From assembly GCF_027920745.1 (NCBI RefSeq), contig NZ_JAQIBB010000119.1, positions 1-7,156 of the forward strand: a DNA stretch of 7,156 bases. The letters are read 5' to 3'. This stretch comes from Gallibacterium faecale (GTDB lineage: Bacteria; Pseudomonadota; Gammaproteobacteria; Enterobacterales; Pasteurellaceae). The translations under genes and the position numbers were made by a program. Positions within the stretch are counted from its first letter, which is position 1, and each line of letters starts with the position of its first letter. Of this stretch, positions 5,066-7,156 are shown one piece after another. A model generated the notes under the pieces. That model saw nothing but the letters and a program-made list of their open reading frames with translations, ran no database searches and was not told where the DNA came from.

Positions 5066-7069
5066 ATGAAGTTCAAGAAAATTGCACAGAGCATTATCAT
5101 CGGGTATCTCTTCACCAATGCACCAGCATGGGCAGTTAAGCCAGATATCAGTGCAGATAAAATCGTTATACCCGCTGCAACAGAAGCAAACTCAACAGAA
5201 GCAAAACGGGTTACAGCGAGATTAATCCAATCACACTATAAGAAATTTACACTTGATGATGCGATGTCGGAAAAGATTTTTAATCGCTATATCGATTTTC
5301 TGGATTATAGCCATAATACTTTCCTACAATCAGATATTGATGAGTTACGTAGCAAATATGCAAAACATTTTGATGATGATCTCGTTGCTGGGGATTTATG
5401 CGCGGCATTTGATATGTATAAATTGTTACAAGAACGTCGTTATCAACGTTATACCTACGCACTTTCTTTATTAGATAAAGAGCCAAATTTAAAAGAGAAA
5501 GATCAGATTGAAATTGATCGTAGTAAAGCACCATTCCCAAAAACAGAAGAAGAAGCGGATAAATTGTGGAAAGAGCGTGTGAAAAACGATGTGATTTCTA
5601 TGCGTTTACAAGGTAAATCTTGGGCACAAATCAAGAAAAAATTGGTAAAACGTTATAATTTAGCGATCAAACGTCTAACTCAAACAAAAGCAGATGATAT
5701 TACACAACTATTTTTAAATTCATTTGCGAGAGAACTTGATCCTCATACCAGTTATCTTTCTCCACGTAATGCGAAAAGCTTCCAAGAAGATATGAATTTA
5801 TCTTTAGAAGGTATCGGAGCAACATTACAATCAGAAGATGATGAAACTATTATCAAATCTCTTGTTCCAGGAGCACCTGCAGATAAAAGTAAAAAAATCA
5901 AAGCTGGCGATAAAATCGTTGGGGTTGGTCAAGGCAACAAAGGTGAGATTGAAGATGTTGTAGGCTGGCGTCTTGATGATGTTGTTGAAAAAATCAAAGG
6001 GAAAAAAGGTACAACAGTTCGTTTAGAAATCGAACCAGCAAAAGGTGGTAAAACTAAAATTATCACTTTAGTTCGTGATCGTGTACGAATTGAAGATCGT
6101 GCTGCAAAATTAAAAGTGGAAAAAGTTGATGACAAGAATGTTGCCGTCATTACGATTCCAGGTTTTTATAATGGTTTAACTGCGGATGTAGTTAAATTAT
6201 TAAATGAAATGAAAGAGAAAAAAGCAGATGCCTTGATCATTGATTTACGTAATAACGGTGGTGGTTCATTAACAGAAGTGGTTACATTAAGTGGTCTGTT
6301 TATTACGGATGGTCCAGTGGTACAAGTGCGTGATGCGTTTAACCGTATTCGAGTCCACGAAGATTTAGATCCGCAAGAATTATATAATGGACCGATGATT
6401 GTATTGGTCGATCGCTTCAGTGCGTCAGCTTCAGAAATCTTCTCTGCTGCAATGCAAGATTATGGTAGAGCTGTGATTGTAGGGCAAAATACCTTTGGTA
6501 AAGGGACTGTACAACAAAGTCGTCCACTAAACTTTATTTATGATACAGATCCAACTCCATTAGGGGCGATCCAATATACTATTCAGAAGTTCTATCGTAT
6601 TAACGGTGGTAGTACACAATTAAAAGGTGTTGCGCCAGATGTTAAAATTGCGGAACTAATTGATGAGTCTGAGTATGGAGAAAGCAAAGAAGATAATGCA
6701 CTTGTATGGGATAAAATTCCAGAAGCACCTTATAAAAAAGTGAGTGATTTATCTTCAATTGTGAAAACTTTAACTGAACGTCATAAAGAACGTGTAGCGA
6801 ACGATCCTGAATTTATTGTATTGAATCAAGATATTGCGACACGAGATCAACGTAATGAACGTAAATTCTTATCATTGAATTTGGATGAGCGTAAAGCAGA
6901 AAATGATAAAGATGATGCAAAACGCTTAAAAGATCTAAATGAAAGATTTAAACGTGAAGGTAAGAAACCACTTAAAAAATTGGATGACTTACCAAAAGAT
7001 TACGAAGCACCAGACTTTGTGCTAAAAGAGATAGAGCATATGGCAGTAGATATGCTTCCTAGTAAATAA
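5066..7069 (+). CDS. prc: Prc (Tsp), periplasmic C-terminal processing PDZ protease
   Basis: This 667-residue S41-family protease (E. coli Prc: 682) cuts periplasmic proteins from exposed C-termini. In E. coli it matures FtsI and, with the adaptor NlpI, degrades the murein hydrolase MepS. A signal peptide spans residues 1-23, with basic MKFKK, a hydrophobic core and the cleavage motif AWA before VKPD. A helical N-terminal domain runs to about 237. A PDZ domain (about 240-325) includes LEGIGATL (247-254) and the later VPGAPAD (267-273). The protease core follows, with RNNGGGSL (395-402). The Ser-Lys dyad is intact: S454 in FSASASE and K479 in FGKG, 25 residues apart as in E. coli. GVAPDV (521-526) is also conserved. 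The C-terminal part (about 560-667) is rich in Lys, Glu and Asp and probably helical, as in the family. The gene has its own strong Shine-Dalgarno and is followed by a clear terminator. It may be read from the proQ promoter, a nearby one, or both. Confidence 0.97.
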   Translation: MKFKKIAQSIIIGYLFTNAPAWAVKPDISADKIVIPAATEANSTEAKRVTARLIQSHYKKFTLDDAMSEKIFNRYIDFLDYSHNTFLQSDIDELRSKYAKHFDDDLVAGDLCAAFDMYKLLQERRYQRYTYALSLLDKEPNLKEKDQIEIDRSKAPFPKTEEEADKLWKERVKNDVISMRLQGKSWAQIKKKLVKRYNLAIKRLTQTKADDITQLFLNSFARELDPHTSYLSPRNAKSFQEDMNLSLEGIGATLQSEDDETIIKSLVPGAPADKSKKIKAGDKIVGVGQGNKGEIEDVVGWRLDDVVEKIKGKKGTTVRLEIEPAKGGKTKIITLVRDRVRIEDRAAKLKVEKVDDKNVAVITIPGFYNGLTADVVKLLNEMKEKKADALIIDLRNNGGGSLTEVVTLSGLFITDGPVVQVRDAFNRIRVHEDLDPQELYNGPMIVLVDRFSASASEIFSAAMQDYGRAVIVGQNTFGKGTVQQSRPLNFIYDTDPTPLGAIQYTIQKFYRINGGSTQLKGVAPDVKIAELIDESEYGESKEDNALVWDKIPEAPYKKVSDLSSIVKTLTERHKERVANDPEFIVLNQDIATRDQRNERKFLSLNLDERKAENDKDDAKRLKDLNERFKREGKKPLKKLDDLPKDYEAPDFVLKEIEHMAVDMLPSK

Positions 7070-7089
7070 AATTTTTAGTAGAAAAGAAA

Positions 7090-7124
7090 AAAATCGCCTC
7101 TCGTTGTAGAGGCGATTTTGTTTG
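7090..7124 (+). terminator. intrinsic terminator of the prc transcript
   Basis: AAAATCGCCTCT (7090-7101) pairs perfectly with AGAGGCGATTTT (7108-7119) around a six-base loop (CGTTGT). TTTTGTTTG runs from 7116 to 7124, and an A-rich tract (7081-7093) precedes the stem. The GC-rich core with a T-run is a textbook rho-independent terminator 20 bases after the prc stop. The A-tract gives a T-run on the other strand too, so it could also stop transcription coming from the right. Confidence 0.88.
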
Positions 7125-7156
7125 ATGATAAATCTAAATTTAGTCACAAATATTAA

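Noticed and set aside
5253..5540. Overlapping frames on both strands within prc (5253-5474 plus, 5280-5540 minus)
   Set aside because: They fall inside the conserved N-terminal domain of Prc, and their translations look like chance peptides.
5929..6150. 73-codon minus-strand frame opposite the Prc PDZ region
   Set aside because: It is Ser/Thr/Pro-rich out-of-frame translation of a conserved gene with no independent support.
7125..7156. CTAAATTTAG palindrome at 7134-7143 after the prc terminator
   Set aside because: It is a ten-base AT-rich palindrome at the window edge with no gene in view to regulate; chance is the simplest explanation.

Overview
This window looks like ordinary chromosome from an AT-rich gammaproteobacterium, most likely a member of the Pasteurellaceae (Haemophilus/Actinobacillus-like). 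That rests on the low-GC codon use and on protein sequences that read as close relatives of E. coli LetA (YebS), LetB (YebT), ProQ and Prc. The family assignment is an inference: I saw no intact Pasteurellaceae DNA-uptake 9-mer, so another AT-rich gammaproteobacterial family remains possible.

Layout. Positions 1-46 may hold the last 14 codons of a gene entering from the left on the plus strand. Positions 47-220 are non-coding and hold two hairpins and an imperfect direct repeat, as expected between two converging genes. On the minus strand, letA (4088 to 2856) and letB (2872 to 221) form a two-gene operon whose coding regions overlap by 17 bases. A divergent intergenic region of about 210 bases separates letA from proQ (plus, 4301-4957). 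A 108-base spacer with a strong hairpin and a palindrome leads to prc (plus, 5066-7069). A clear intrinsic terminator at 7090-7124 ends the prc unit.

How the genes work together. LetA (polytopic inner-membrane protein) and LetB (seven stacked MCE domains) form an inner-to-outer-membrane lipid conduit. ProQ is a FinO-domain RNA chaperone acting after transcription. Prc is a periplasmic PDZ protease that, in E. coli, trims FtsI and degrades murein hydrolases with NlpI. All four bear directly or indirectly on envelope upkeep. The same neighbourhood exists in E. coli, where msrC (yebR) lies between proQ and letA; here that gene is absent.

I found no mobile element, CRISPR array, RNA gene or novel multi-gene system. 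The points worth a second look are small non-coding structures, corrected start sites for letB and proQ, and the two repeating MCE subtypes inside LetB.
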